Positions 26,533 to 36,250 are shown, numbered from the stretch's first letter. The stretch: DNA of 64,000 bases from Candidatus Poribacteria bacterium (GCA_026702755.1 JAPPBX010000017.1:105666-169665), one strand, 5' to 3'. Notes: generated from the letters alone by a model not told the origin. Program-made: numbers and translations.

Positions 26533-26569
26533 GCAACCGTTTTGACCGAAATACGCGTCATTATATATT
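26526..26569 (+). promoter_or_regulatory. ECF-type promoter, class A (selenoprotein gene 1)
   Basis: GCAACC (26533-26538), 17-nt spacer, CGTC (26556-26559) followed by ATTATATA. It is preceded by AAATTAC as in the sigma-gene promoters. The start codon of the selenoprotein gene is 47 nt downstream of CGTC. Confidence 0.75.
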
Positions 26570-26606
26570 GAGGTAAGGACTCAAATGTTAGTGAGGGAAT
26601 TGAAAA

Positions 26607-28229
26607 ATGGAAACTCTTAATACCTATAAAGAATCAACAACTAAAAAAATCGCCCTCAATCTTGATGGCGACGCAGAAGTGTCTGTGAAAGGTTTCATCG
26701 CTCCGATTGAGAACACCCTATCCAATTTTCATGTCGAGTGGGAGGCGTTAGCGAATCTACGCGTCACTGAACCAGAAAAACGCTATCCAGTATCTGTTTT
26801 TCGAGCATTTCTTCCGAACAAGCCTGTTTCGGTAGGCGACCTTTGGCAGATAGAAGAAGCCAGCGTCCTTGAATTGCTCCAGCAACTTCATCCCAATCCG
26901 AATTTGGATATGCATATCAATTCCGGGGATTCTTGTGGATTGTGGGCATGTCTGCGCGCTTACAACGATCAGTTTGCCGAGATCGTTTTTCGGATTCATG
27001 CGGAGTTCAAGTTAGAAGGGGGTTGGTTTACACCGTCGCAGTTTACGGGTACTTTCGTTATTGATCGGATTGAACAACGTGTTATGTTTTTTGAGATGTA
27101 TGTTCCTAAAGGCACTGTGAATTTCGATCTCAACTGGACGAGTGCTGATGCTGGCTTCTGCTCGCAGATGGAACTCCGTGCTGGGACACAGGATATTATT
27201 CGAGAGATTGAATTCACAGAAGCCATCACCTATGAGGCAGCGAAGCACTCCTTAATACTGCGTTTCTACGAATTCGCGCGGATTAACTGGGTGCCACCGA
27301 CTCAGGTGTTAGAGATGGCACAAGCACAACAGAAGCCAATTCATGCTATATCCATAGATGGACCCTTGGCAGATGAGTCGTGCTGAGGGAGCGGAAAAGG
27401 CTTGAGAGCAGTTGCTCTCTCTGATGAACAGAATATAGCGTTCTTGAACGAGAATTTTATCAACACTTGGGTATCGAATGTTGAATTAAGGCGGACCCCA
27501 AGGAAGCAAGCCTTCATGACACGGCGGTTTCAAGATGAATCCAAGACTTTTGACAGAAGCTATCCCTTGGCACAGGCTATCATGAAGGGGTGGAATGAGC
27601 ATTCACCCGTAGATTGTTTGATTCTCTCGCCGGAACTTGAGTTGATGGGCAGCATGCCTGTTAACGACTTCTTCGATACTGAATTGGAACGACTTGGGGA
27701 CGAGGAGGCGTATCTTTTCTTTCTTGAAGCGTCGTTAGCAGGGAAACAGCCCGGATTGGATGGTAGCACTTTGGAGCCTCAGCCAACAACTGATTGGAAT
27801 GTTTTTTTCAATTCAGGGACTGTTGTGAACAGTTTGAAAATTGCACTCACCCATGAGCGTCCTGAACAAGAGGTATTGAACATTTTCCGGACACCAGAAT
27901 CTGGCTATCAAGATTATACTGTCATTGAAATTGATACAACGGCATTTAAAGATGGCGGCATGCTCATTATTGATATATCAGTAGGAGGTGCTGAACCTGC
28001 GGGGTCGTTTGATTTATACAGTGGGGATAGCGAATTACCCACAGAAGGTGTGCCTCAGGACGCACTCGGTTCGGCATGGGGTATTCCGCCCTGTAAAAAG
28101 GGAATTATCAGGTATCCTTTCGAGCGAGGTGGGTTCTTTAAGTTGGGTGCTACTGGTGATTGGTTCAGTGAGAAGGGGAGTATCAACGCTTTTCTCGCTA
28201 AAGTTTCCGTGAAATCTGAAACGGAATAG
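26607..28229 (+). CDS. Predicted selenoprotein 1: thioredoxin-like, in-frame UGA (Sec260)
   Basis: 540 aa when the TGA at 27384-27386 is read as selenocysteine. The frame is open on both sides, and all three paralogs have TGA at the same place. Layout: N-terminal domain (about 1-235) with FVIDRIEQRVMFFEMYVPKG; thioredoxin-like segment (about 236-370) with WVPPTQVLEMAQAQQKPIHA, then IDGPLADESC-U-GSGKGLRAV and FLNENFINTWVSNVEL; C-terminal beta domain (about 421-540) with FRTPESGYQDYTVIEIDTTA and AGSFDLYSGDSELPTEG. A hairpin lies 17 nt past the TGA. Unlike copies 3 and 4 it lacks a signal peptide. The redox centre would be Cys-Sec; the substrate is unknown. A class A ECF promoter lies upstream, and gene 2 follows by 21 nt. 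Confidence 0.8.
27404..27419 (+). promoter_or_regulatory. SECIS-like hairpin, selenoprotein 1
   Basis: GAGAGC-AGTT-GCTCTC, perfect 6-bp stem starting 17 nt after the UGA, with G at the second loop position. Spacing and size fit bacterial SECIS elements bound by SelB. Confidence 0.7.
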
Positions 28230-28250
28230 CTGTGGATATGGAGGTAAAGA

Positions 28251-29792
28251 GTGATAAACCTTTGTAATGTACTAAATAGTTCGGCGAGCCTACAGGTACA
28301 CGCGCATTGGGATCCTATTGCGGATTCTACGTTTAATATGCACAAAGACTCACCAGAACTCACTGAGTTATTTGACCTGTCTCCAAATCAGCCTGTCAAG
28401 GAATACGGGATAGATGTTTTCAATGCGTTCCTTCCACCATCAACTGTAGCGGTAGGAGATGTCTGGGAACTTGATCCGAACAGGCTTATTTCCTTCCTTC
28501 ATCAGTTTCATCTTGATGCAACCACAGCCGTATATCACGGAGCGGAAGGGGCGTTCGCATGCTTACGTGCGTTTTCATCGGATTACGCTGAGGTCGCTTT
28601 CCGAATTCATGCTGATTTCACGCTGGAGAGTGCTGCCTATAAGGCGTGGCAAGACAAAAACTCGTCGGAGGACGATGATAATAAATCCCGTTTTGTCCCT
28701 TCTCATTTTGTTGGACGGTTGTTAATCAATCTGAAAAAAGGGACGGTTCGGACATTTTCGCTCCATCTCCCTCCACGCAATAGTAACGTTATCATCAGTG
28801 CCTTCGGTGGTATTGACATGGTATTTGTGCCGCGTATGGAACTCCTCACTACGGACGAGACGGATCAGAACGGAATCGCGTGGGACGCTGCTATCACAAT
28901 GGAAGAGGCACACCGCGCCTTGGAATTGAAATTCTACAAATTCTCGGAGATTAACTGGTTGCCGATTGATGCGGCAGTTACACAGGCGAAAGAAACCAAT
29001 CGTCCGATCCATGCGATTCATGTCTGGGGGTGCTTAGACAATGAATCGTGCTGAGCGAACGGCAAGTATTTGAGGGTGGGTCCGCTCTCTGATCCAGAGG
29101 TGATAAGAACGCTCAACGAAAAGTTTGTCAATACGTGGGTACTCCTCCGAGAATTACCGGAACTGATAGGCGGTGCGAAAGGGGAGGCGGTCAGCCTTGT
29201 CGCTAAAGAGATGAAACGTCACTACACGGACTCTGTGGATATTCTGGTCCTGACTCCCGATGCGGAAGTTATCATGCATCAGCCGGAGATGGCACTGCCT
29301 TACAAGAATCAGGCGCAAGCGTATCTATCGGTGTTACAGCATGCTGCAGATGTGTTTGAAGGGAGACGTATTCGTGTTGGGCAAGGGTCAAAATTAGATG
29401 GAAATCCAATCAGTTTGGGTACAGAATTGATGGAGGTGCTGCAGGTTTTTCGCGCTTCTGGCACCGATACTCCGGATTACACGGTCGTTGAAATTGATAC
29501 GACACCATTTGAACGCGGCGGGATACTCCACATTGAGATACAAGTCGGAACAGGTGAGGCAGCAGGGACGTTTGAGTTGTTTGATGCCGATACCGAAATT
29601 CCTACATCAAACGATGCGGATAAAGCACTGGAAGGTGCATGGGACGTTTCGCCCGGTGGTATAGGACATATCTTCCATGATTTTAGCAGGGGTCGGCGTT
29701 TTAAGTTGGTCGCTACGGGTTCGGACAATCAGACAAACTGCACCAATGCTTTTCTGGCGCGTGTTTCTATCGTCCCTCCATTTGAAAAATAG
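28251..29792 (+). CDS. Predicted selenoprotein 2: thioredoxin-like, in-frame UGA (Sec268)
   Basis: 513 aa with TGA at 29052-29054 as Sec. This is the most divergent copy: the redox context is DNESC-U-ANGKYLRVGPLSD and the thioredoxin-like segment has INWLPIDAAVTQAKETNRPI before and TLNEKFVNTWVLLRELPEL after. The N-terminal domain still has VFNAFLPPSTVAVGDVWEL and FACLRAFSSDYAEVAFRIHA; the C-terminal domain has DYTVVEIDTTPFERGGILHI and AGTFELFDADTEIPTS. It starts at GTG 28251 after GGAGG, 21 nt past gene 1, with no promoter of its own visible, so it is probably in an operon with gene 1. No signal peptide is seen. Conservation of UGA despite divergence elsewhere supports selection for Sec. Confidence 0.78.
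29072..29089 (+). promoter_or_regulatory. SECIS-like hairpin, selenoprotein 2
   Basis: GAGGGTG-GGTC-CGCTCTC, 7 pairs including two G-U wobbles, starting 17 nt after the UGA. The pairs differ from copies 1, 3 and 4, yet the stem is kept. Confidence 0.65.
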
Positions 29793-29959
29793 AATATATT
29801 GTCTTAGCCTACCTGTCAACGTCGGACTGCCTATCCACGTTCTATTAAACAAGCATGAGTTCGACGTTGATTTTCAACATTTACCTCCGTTTTTATTCTC
29901 AAACCCACAAAGTACATACCAAATTGGTAATTTTGTGTCCGATTTCTCCGATTTTTTGA

Positions 29960-30003
29960 AAATTAGGCAACCGTTTTGTCTGTCACCCGCGTCACTATAT
30001 ATC
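29960..30003 (+). promoter_or_regulatory. ECF-type promoter, class A (selenoprotein gene 3)
   Basis: AATTAG then GCAACC (29967-29972), 17-nt spacer, CGTC (29990-29993) followed by ACTATATA. The gene starts 102 nt after CGTC. Confidence 0.78.
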
Positions 30004-30094
30004 AAGATGAGAACCTACGCGAGCAGCAACTTTTTGTAGAGAAGATGTTTGCAAAGTGTATTCCAATAAATTTTTATTGTAAGGAGATTTGAAA

Positions 30095-31789
30095 ATGAAA
30101 ATCTTAACGATTGGACTGGTCATTCTGGTAATAATGAGTGGACAACTAAACGCCGACGACCCCTCAACAACAAACAACAAAATAACACTGAAACTTGATG
30201 ACACTTCAGAGGTGTCTGTCAAAGGCTTCATTGCTCCGATCGGAGATACGATGTCCGATTCTTTCTTTAAGGAATGGAACAATTTGATGAACCTGCGGGT
30301 TGCTGAACCAGAGAAAAGGTACCCGACATCGATTTTTCGTGCTTTTCTTCCAGATAAATCGGTTTCAGTCGGTGACCTCTGGCAGATTGATAAGGAGGGT
30401 GCATTGAAATTGCTGAAGCAGCTGCACCCCAATCCAAGCCTGGACATGCACATCAATATGGGAGATTCTCGTGGTCTGTGGGCATGCCTACGCGCTTACA
30501 ACGATGAATTTGCCGACATTGTATTTCGTATCCATGCAGAGTTTGTCTTAGAAGATGGTTGGTTCACACCTTCTCAGTTTGCTGGACATCTGATTATTGA
30601 TCAAGTTAAAGAAAGCGTTGCATTTTTCAAGATGCACGTCCCCGAAGGTCCGGTAAATTATGATGTCAATTGGAAAAGGTTTGGCGAGCGCAGGATAACA
30701 GCAGCTGGTTTTTGCTCGCAAATGGAACTCCGTGCTGGGACGCAAGATTTGCTCGGAAACGTTAAATTCACGGAATCCATTACCCAAGAAGCTGCCGAAG
30801 ACGCACTGATACGAAACTTTTACAAAGCGCAGCAAATCAATTGGGTGCCCCCGGATCAGGTGTTGGGAATGGTGCAAGCACAGCAGAAGCCGATTCATGT
30901 TATCTCCATAGATGGACCTTTGACCGATGAGTCGTGCTGAGGAAGCGGGAAAACTCTGAGGGCAGTTGTCCTCTCCGACAATCGAAACATAGCATTCTTG
31001 AATGAAAATTTCATCAATACCTGGGTATCAAATGTGGAATTAGAGCGCACGCCGAATAAGCAAGCCTTCATGGCAATGCGCCGTCAGCACGGGTTTAAGC
31101 CGTTTGACAAAACGCACCCGTTGGCACAGGCAATCATGAAAGGGTGGAAGAAACGTTCACCGGTGGATATTTTGGTTATTTCACCGGAGCTTAAACTGAT
31201 GGGTAAGCAACCTCTCAATGAACTTTTTTCGAGTGGTGATATCGTACAGAATTACTTGGCATTTCTCCAAGATTCCTTAGCAGGAAAGCTCCCTGGGTTC
31301 AGTGAAGACTCTTCCCAACCTTTATCAGAACCTGATTCAAAGGCTTTTTCTGAATTAGATGCTGCTATGTCAAAAGATTTGAAAGTTATACTCACGAGTG
31401 AAAAACCTAAGCGGGAAGTTCTGAATATTTTTCGGACCCCAAAACGAGGTTATCAAGATTATACTGTTATTGAAATTGACACGACAGCGTTTGAAGAGGG
31501 TGGTCTGCTTGTTATTGATATATCAGTAGGAAGTGCTGAACCTGCGGGGTCGTTTGATCTTTATGATGGTGATGCTGAACTTCCCACAGAAGGTATGCCT
31601 CACGGGGTGCTTGCCTCTGCATGGGATGTGCCTCCCGATAAAAGAGGAACAATTAAGTATCGTTTCGACCGCGGCAAGGTTTTTAAGTTAGGGGGGACTG
31701 GCAGTTGGTCCAGTGAGGAAGGGAGTACCAACGCTTTTCTAGCTACAATTTCAGTAGAAGCTGAGGTTGGAAAAAAAGGATCAAATTGA
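30095..31789 (+). CDS. Predicted selenoprotein 3: exported thioredoxin-like, in-frame UGA (Sec282)
   Basis: 564 aa from ATG 30095 with TGA at 30938-30940 as Sec. A TTG two codons earlier is in frame, but AAGGAG is 8 nt from the ATG and gene 4 starts at the equivalent ATG. The signal peptide KILTIGLVILVIMSGQLNA (to about residue 20) places it outside the cytoplasm. Domains match gene 1: N-terminal domain with FRAFLPDKSVSVGDLWQID, FADIVFRIHAEFVLEDGWF; redox site DESC-U-GSGKTLRAVVLSD; FINTWVSNVELERTP; C-terminal domain EVLNIFRTPKRGYQDYTVIE and AGSFDLYDGDAELPTEGMPH. It has its own class A ECF promoter. Confidence 0.82.
30958..30973 (+). promoter_or_regulatory. SECIS-like hairpin, selenoprotein 3
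   Basis: GAGGGC-AGTT-GTCCTC, 6 pairs with one G-U, 17 nt after the UGA. Compared with copy 1 an A-T pair is replaced by G-C, a compensatory change. Confidence 0.7.
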
Positions 31790-31863
31790 CACACAGGTTT
31801 TGTATATTCAATACAACCCTACTTTTAACCGCGTTCTTTCTCTATGCTACATTTTCTTTCGTG

Positions 31864-31905
31864 AAATTAGGCAACCGTTTTGTCTGCCACCCGCGTCACT
31901 ATATT
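31864..31905 (+). promoter_or_regulatory. ECF-type promoter, class A (propeller gene)
   Basis: AAATTAG then GCAACC (31871-31876), 17-nt spacer, CGTC (31894-31897) followed by ACTATATT. It nearly duplicates the promoter at 29960. It overlaps the first codons of the longest frame of the next gene, which argues for the later start at 32024. Confidence 0.78.
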
Positions 31906-32023
31906 AAGGTCAGAATCTAAGCGAACAGAGCTCTCTGTAGACGGATGTTTACGTAAAGTATTTTCTATAATTCAGTATAGGGAAAATAAAAGATCAAAAT
32001 TTATCCATAGTCGGGAGTATCCT

Positions 32024-33070
32024 ATGACGCGCAAGTCTATTTTTCTTTCTTCAATGAATTGGGGTTATACCAAGTTTACAATATTAAGTTACGCTGTCAC
32101 TGTGTTACTTGTGTTCAGTAGCAGTGCTATCGTATGGGCGGAAGCCCCAACAACAGCGAAAGTCGCGTTCATGTCAAAGCGGGATGGTAATCCCGAAATC
32201 TATATAATGAACCCTGATGGGAGTGACCAAGTCAATTTGACCCAGCATCCCGCAGCCGATTATCATCCAGCGTGGTCGCCAAACGGGAAACAGATTCTAT
32301 TCAGTTCAGATCGAGACGGAATCTTCGATTTGTATCTTATGGATGCCGATGGCACAAATGTGCGGAAGGTGTTCGCAAGCAGCAAATATAGATGGGAGCC
32401 TGCTTGGGCACCCGATGGCAAACGAATTGCCTATGCCCAAGGAGATCCAGGAAAGGCAAAATTACAAGCTGGGATGCGATTTGTCCCTGCGGCTGACCTC
32501 ACGCTCTGCGTCGCGCATTTAAACGGAGACTCTGTTGAAGAATTGACAGATGGATTTACGCCAAGTTGGTCTCCTGATGGGCGCGAGATAGCCTTTGTGG
32601 TGGGTGGGCGTGAAAGCACACCATTGGGTATTTTTGATCTACAGAGACGCACCCGAAAGATACTCCCTTTAAAAGAGATGCCGTGGATATTCCATCCAAG
32701 CTGGTCCCCACAAGGCGACAAGATTGTCTTTACGAAACCTGATGGAGCGGCGTTTAATGAACAGGGTTTTCTTGTGTCTAGGAAGGGGACAATCTACACT
32801 GTGGATAGCGATGACAAAGGACTTCATCAGATTACCGATGAACATTCCTCCTATAACCCTACTTGGTCTCCAGATGGCAACGAACTCATTTACAACGCTC
32901 GGGTGGGCGTTTTTTCACAACTCTTCAAAACGGACCTGAACGGCGGTACCCCAACGCAACTGACACACGAAGGCAGTAATTCAAGTCCAGATTGGTTTAA
33001 TCCAACATTAAGCGTTTCACCTTCGGTACAATTATCAACGACGATGTGGGGAGAAATCAAAGCAGATTAA
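32024..33070 (+). CDS. Exported TolB-like (PD40) beta-propeller protein
   Basis: 348 aa from ATG 32024 (SD GGGAG). The frame is open from 31880, but that start lies inside the ECF promoter. Signal peptide about residues 17-38 ([20 protein letters not shown]). Then PD40/TolB-type blades: [89 protein letters not shown]. The C-terminus [11 protein letters not shown] is a variant of the TTWGxLK tail found on five other exported proteins here. It probably senses or scaffolds in the envelope; no enzyme function is visible. It sits 22 nt before selenoprotein 4, so both may be transcribed from the ECF promoter. Confidence 0.85.
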   Translation: MTRKSIFLSSMNWGYTKFTILSYAVTVLLVFSSSAIVWAEAPTTAKVAFMSKRDGNPEIYIMNPDGSDQVNLTQHPAADYHPAWSPNGKQILFSSDRDGIFDLYLMDADGTNVRKVFASSKYRWEPAWAPDGKRIAYAQGDPGKAKLQAGMRFVPAADLTLCVAHLNGDSVEELTDGFTPSWSPDGREIAFVVGGRESTPLGIFDLQRRTRKILPLKEMPWIFHPSWSPQGDKIVFTKPDGAAFNEQGFLVSRKGTIYTVDSDDKGLHQITDEHSSYNPTWSPDGNELIYNARVGVFSQLFKTDLNGGTPTQLTHEGSNSSPDWFNPTLSVSPSVQLSTTMWGEIKAD

Positions 33071-33092
33071 GATAACTATAAGGAGATTAAAA

Positions 33093-35090
33093 ATGAAAAT
33101 CTTAACAATTGGACTGCTCATTCTGGTAGTGATCGGTGGACAACTGAATGCTGATGACCATTCGGCAGCTAACAAAAAAATTACACTTAGTCTTGATGGC
33201 ACTTCAGAGGTGTCTGTCAAAGGGTTCATTGCCCCGATCGGAGATGCCGTTTCCAATTCTGGTAAGAACTGGGATGCCTTGACAAATATGCGAGTTGTTG
33301 AACCGGAAAAGCAATATCCGGTATTGGTCTTTCATGCTTTCCTGCCAGATAAACCGGTTTCAGTTGGTGAAATCTGGAAGGTCGAGCAAGATGGGGCACT
33401 GGAGTTGCTGCGGCAGCTGCACCCTAATCCAAGTTTAAATATGCATATTAACGTTGGAGATTCTTATGGGCTGTGGGCATGTTTACGTGCTTACAATGAT
33501 GAATTTGCCGATATTGTGTTTCGCATCCATGCAGAATTTGTCTTTAAGGATGGCTGGTTCACACCCTCCCAGTTTGCCGGGCATCTTGTGATCAATCGCG
33601 TTAAAGAAAGCGTCGCATTTTTCGTGATGCGTGTCCCAGATGGTCCGGTAAACTTTGATTTTAATCGGACAACATCCCATGGACGCACAGCAGGTGCGGG
33701 CTTTTGTTCGCAAGTGGAACTCCGTTCTGGATTGCAAGATACGCTGGAAAATGTTGAATTTGGAACATCTATTACCCAAGAAGCTGCTGAACATACTTTA
33801 GCACTGCGCTTCTACAAATCGCAGGAAATTAATTGGGTGCCGCCGGACGAGGTCTTGGAAATCGTGCAAGCACAACAGAAACCGATTCACGCTATTTCTA
33901 TAGACGGACCCTTGATGGATGAATCCTGCTGAGGGAGCGGCAAAACTATGAGGGCAGTTGTCCTCTCAAACGACCGTATCATCAAATTCTTGAACGAAAA
34001 TTTCATCAATACTTGGGTGTCGAATGTCGAATTAGAGCGCACACCTTTTAAGCAGGAATTCATGGCACTGAGACGGCAGCAAGGATTCAAGCCGTTTGAC
34101 AAAACGCATCCTTTAGCACAGGCAATTATGAAAGGTTGGAAGAAGCATTCACCCTCGGATTCTTTGATTCTCTCACCGGATCTTGAGTTGATGGGCAGAC
34201 AGCCCGTCAATGAGCTTTCTGGAGACTGGGCAGGGGGCTACCTTACATTTCTCAAGGAATCGTTAGCAGGAAAACTTGCAGGATTCGCGGAGGAGACCCC
34301 GGAACCACAATCAACGGGTAGTGGTGGGTCCCATAACTCAGATGCTGTTCCTATTGGTGGTTTGAATGTTGTACTCACCCCCCAGAAGCTTGAACAGGAA
34401 AGCCTCAGCATTTTTCGGACCCCAAAACGAGGTTATCAAGATTATACTGTCGTTGAAATTGATACGACAGCGTTTAAAGATGGTGGTGTGCTTACGATTG
34501 ATATATCAGTAGGGAGTGCTGAACCTGCGGGGTCATTTGATCTTTATGCTGGTGATACTGAACTCCCCACAGAAGGTATGCCTCACGGGGCGCTTGCCTC
34601 TGCATGGGATGTGCCTTCCGGTGAAACGGGAACAATCAAGTATCGTTTCAACCGGGGGAAAGTTTTTAAGTTGGGCGGTACTGGCAGTTGGTTCAGTGAA
34701 GAAGGGAGTATCAACGCTTTTTTGGCAAAAATCTCTGTTGAACCGGATCAGAAACCAGAACCGAAAAAAGTGTCATCGGCGCGTTCAGAGCAATCTGCGG
34801 AAGATGTGATGAACACTTTCGTGGAAGCATTTAAGAATCTTGATTCGGAGATAATAAACTCAATGCTAACAGGGGATGCCAGAGAAGAATTTGACATGGA
34901 TACTGAAAACCTGACAGAGGATATGCGTACTCAGTTCAGTCAAATATTGCGTCACATGGAGATTTTGAGCAGCGAATATGTGGGTGATGAATTTCACTTC
35001 CGATTGAGAGTGCCTGGTTCAAATCCGCCAGAAGTATCTGTTAAGATGCGAAAAGTAGAGGGTATCTGGCTCATTTATGATGCCAAGTGA
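33093..35090 (+). CDS. Predicted selenoprotein 4: exported thioredoxin-like with extra C-terminal domain (Sec280)
   Basis: 665 aa with TGA at 33930-33932 as Sec. Start ATG 33093 with AAGGAG upstream; signal peptide KILTIGLLILVVIGGQLNA. Order: N-terminal domain (FHAFLPDKPVSVGEIWKVE, GLWACLRAYNDEFADIVFRI), redox site DESC-U-GSGKTMRAVVLSN, FINTWVSNVELERTP, then the shared beta domain (SIFRTPKRGYQDYTVVEIDT, AGSFDLYAGDTELPTEGMPH). Uniquely it adds about 105 residues at the C-terminus (SAEDVMNTFVEAFKNLDSEI ... VKMRKVEGIWLIYDAK), which look like a small NTF2/DUF4878-type alpha-beta domain. It follows the propeller gene by 22 nt. Function: probably an envelope thiol/selenol oxidoreductase; partner unknown. 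Confidence 0.82.
33950..33965 (+). promoter_or_regulatory. SECIS-like hairpin, selenoprotein 4
   Basis: GAGGGC-AGTT-GTCCTC, same as copy 3, 17 nt after the UGA. Confidence 0.7.
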
Positions 35091-35125
35091 TTTAAATTGC
35101 GGTGCGTGGAACGATATGTATAAGC

Positions 35126-35162
35126 AGGTTGGACGTAAGGTCTATGGATTTTCGTCCAACCT
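35126..35162 (+). terminator. Hairpin after selenoprotein 4
   Basis: AGGTTGGACG (35126-35135) and CGTCCAACCT (35153-35162), perfect 10-bp stem with 17-nt loop. No U-run, so termination is uncertain; it may be a repeat element end. Confidence 0.4.
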
Positions 35163-35216
35163 TGCAGATCCACTATCATTCTTAGGGATTCTCCAAGTTT
35201 AATTCTTCGGAGGTAA

Positions 35217-35438
35217 ACGAGACTGCGCAACTACCTCAAGGAAAATGACATCCACTGGCGGCAAATTTTCAGCGGACAAAAATGGAAAAGTCCTCTCGTC
35301 CAACAGTATCATATTCGTTCCATTCCCGCACCGTGGCTTATTGATAGAGATGGCACACTCATCTCACGCGAAGCCAGAGGGATGAAGTTAGAACGACTTG
35401 TAATAGAAGCACTCAAGGATAAGACCGCGAATGAATAG
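35217..35438 (+). pseudogene. Relic of a TlpA/redoxin-type thioredoxin (C-terminal part only)
   Basis: The frame after the TAA at 35214 reads LRNYLKENDIHWRQIF, SPLVQQYHIRSIPAPWLIDR, DGTLISREARGMKLERLVI and ends at TAG 35436. This is the C-terminal half of a TlpA-like thioredoxin, with the cis-proline loop (SIPAPW) and the DxxG turn but without the CxxC half. There is no ATG/GTG/TTG start in a sensible position; a CTG at 35223 after GGAGG is the only candidate. I read it as a gene remnant next to the selenoprotein genes. Confidence 0.6.
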
Positions 35439-35462
35439 CCGAAATTGACAAAGGGGAACAAA

Positions 35463-35975
35463 ATGAAACGGTTTTTGATACTTTTTCTGGCAGTTAGCGT
35501 AATGCTAAGTTTCATAGCAATCTCATTAGAAAGCATACCTGTCCAAGAATTTCCAGAACATTCCGGGAACATCAAAATCTTTCTTGACATTGCAGGGGAC
35601 GAAGAACTTAAACCTTTAGTAGAGGAACATTTTCTTCAAGCCTTTAGTAGAGCCGAAAATATAAGTGTTGTTTTGGAGATTGAAAAAGGTGTATCCTATG
35701 TGGTATCCATCGTTCTCGTTGAAGCACGAGTTGGAGAAGATCGGCGAAAAACCGGTAATATTGTTGCCTGTGTTCAGTATATTGATTATTTTGATAACAG
35801 TATTCTCAAACCGGATGTTGCTGTGTCAAATTGGCAACGCGTTAACGATCTCACAGTAAACCTGATTGAACATTCTCAAGCAGGTTTGCACCTATTTCCT
35901 AAGAATGATTTAGGAAACGTGGCAAGCGGTGTCGTTGCTAAATTTCAGAAACTATTTTTGGAAGCGCGTGAATAG
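35463..35975 (+). CDS. Small exported protein of unknown function
   Basis: 170 aa from ATG 35463 (SD AAAGGGG; an in-frame ATG 18 nt earlier lacks one). Signal peptide FLILFLAVSVMLSFIAISL. The mature part is alpha/beta by eye (IKIFLDIAGDEELKPLVEEH, VVLEIEKGVSYVVSIVLVEA, LTVNLIEHSQAGLHLFPKND) and has a single cysteine. I do not recognise a family. It lies 24 nt after the thioredoxin relic and 68 nt before the next small exported ORF, in what may be one transcript running from the ECF promoter at 31864 to sigma gene 1. Confidence 0.55.
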   Translation: MKRFLILFLAVSVMLSFIAISLESIPVQEFPEHSGNIKIFLDIAGDEELKPLVEEHFLQAFSRAENISVVLEIEKGVSYVVSIVLVEARVGEDRRKTGNIVACVQYIDYFDNSILKPDVAVSNWQRVNDLTVNLIEHSQAGLHLFPKNDLGNVASGVVAKFQKLFLEARE

Positions 35976-36043
35976 TCAAGTCCCGTAGATGCGGGGAACG
36001 CTCAATACTATCTCATAAGAAATTTGAAAAGGAGAATACTGAA

Positions 36044-36250
36044 ATGAAAGTAATTTTGACTGTGGCGATGATCCTGAGTTTACTAATGGCTTCTGCGAAT
36101 GCAGATACACCGGTGGAAAAGCCAAGTGAAGATCTCACCGAGGCACAGAGCCAGAAAAACATTGAAATCTGCACACAAAATTTGGTTACGATTGGCAAGG
36201 CTGTTGAAGCCTATAAGAAAGAACACATAGATGAAGAACGACGATGTTGA
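36044..36250 (+). CDS. Truncated small exported protein overlapping sigma gene 1
   Basis: 68 aa. Start ATG 36044 with AAAGGAG upstream. The signal peptide VILTVAMILSLLMASANA is followed by a short helical part SQKNIEICTQNLVTIGKAVE ending AYKKEHIDEERRC. The segment resembles the start of pilin-like/DUF1559-type 'IGKA-EAYKKEHG' proteins that normally continue for a further 100 or more residues. Here it stops inside sigma gene 1, whose ATG (36231) lies 20 nt before this stop in another frame. I read it as a gene truncated by the arrival of the sigma gene, now perhaps acting as a translated leader. Confidence 0.5.
   Translation: MKVILTVAMILSLLMASANADTPVEKPSEDLTEAQSQKNIEICTQNLVTIGKAVEAYKKEHIDEERRC

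Noticed and set aside
5640..33070. The TTWGxLK tail as LPXTG, PEP-CTERM or a type IX secretion signal
   Set aside because: No LPXTG or PEP motif followed by a TM helix and basic tail, and no 70-residue CTD domain; the motif is only about 10 residues at the very end.
26607..35090. Four pairs of separate genes, each starting just after a TGA
   Set aside because: The second halves start with TTG, CTG or ATG in the middle of conserved sequence, have no ribosome-binding sites, and stay in frame with the first halves in all four copies; selenocysteine read-through explains this better.
26607..35090. UGA reassigned to Trp or Gly across the whole genome
   Set aside because: Many normal genes here end in TGA (for example the UbiD-family gene, mqnA and the IscU-like gene), and no other in-frame TGA is seen.
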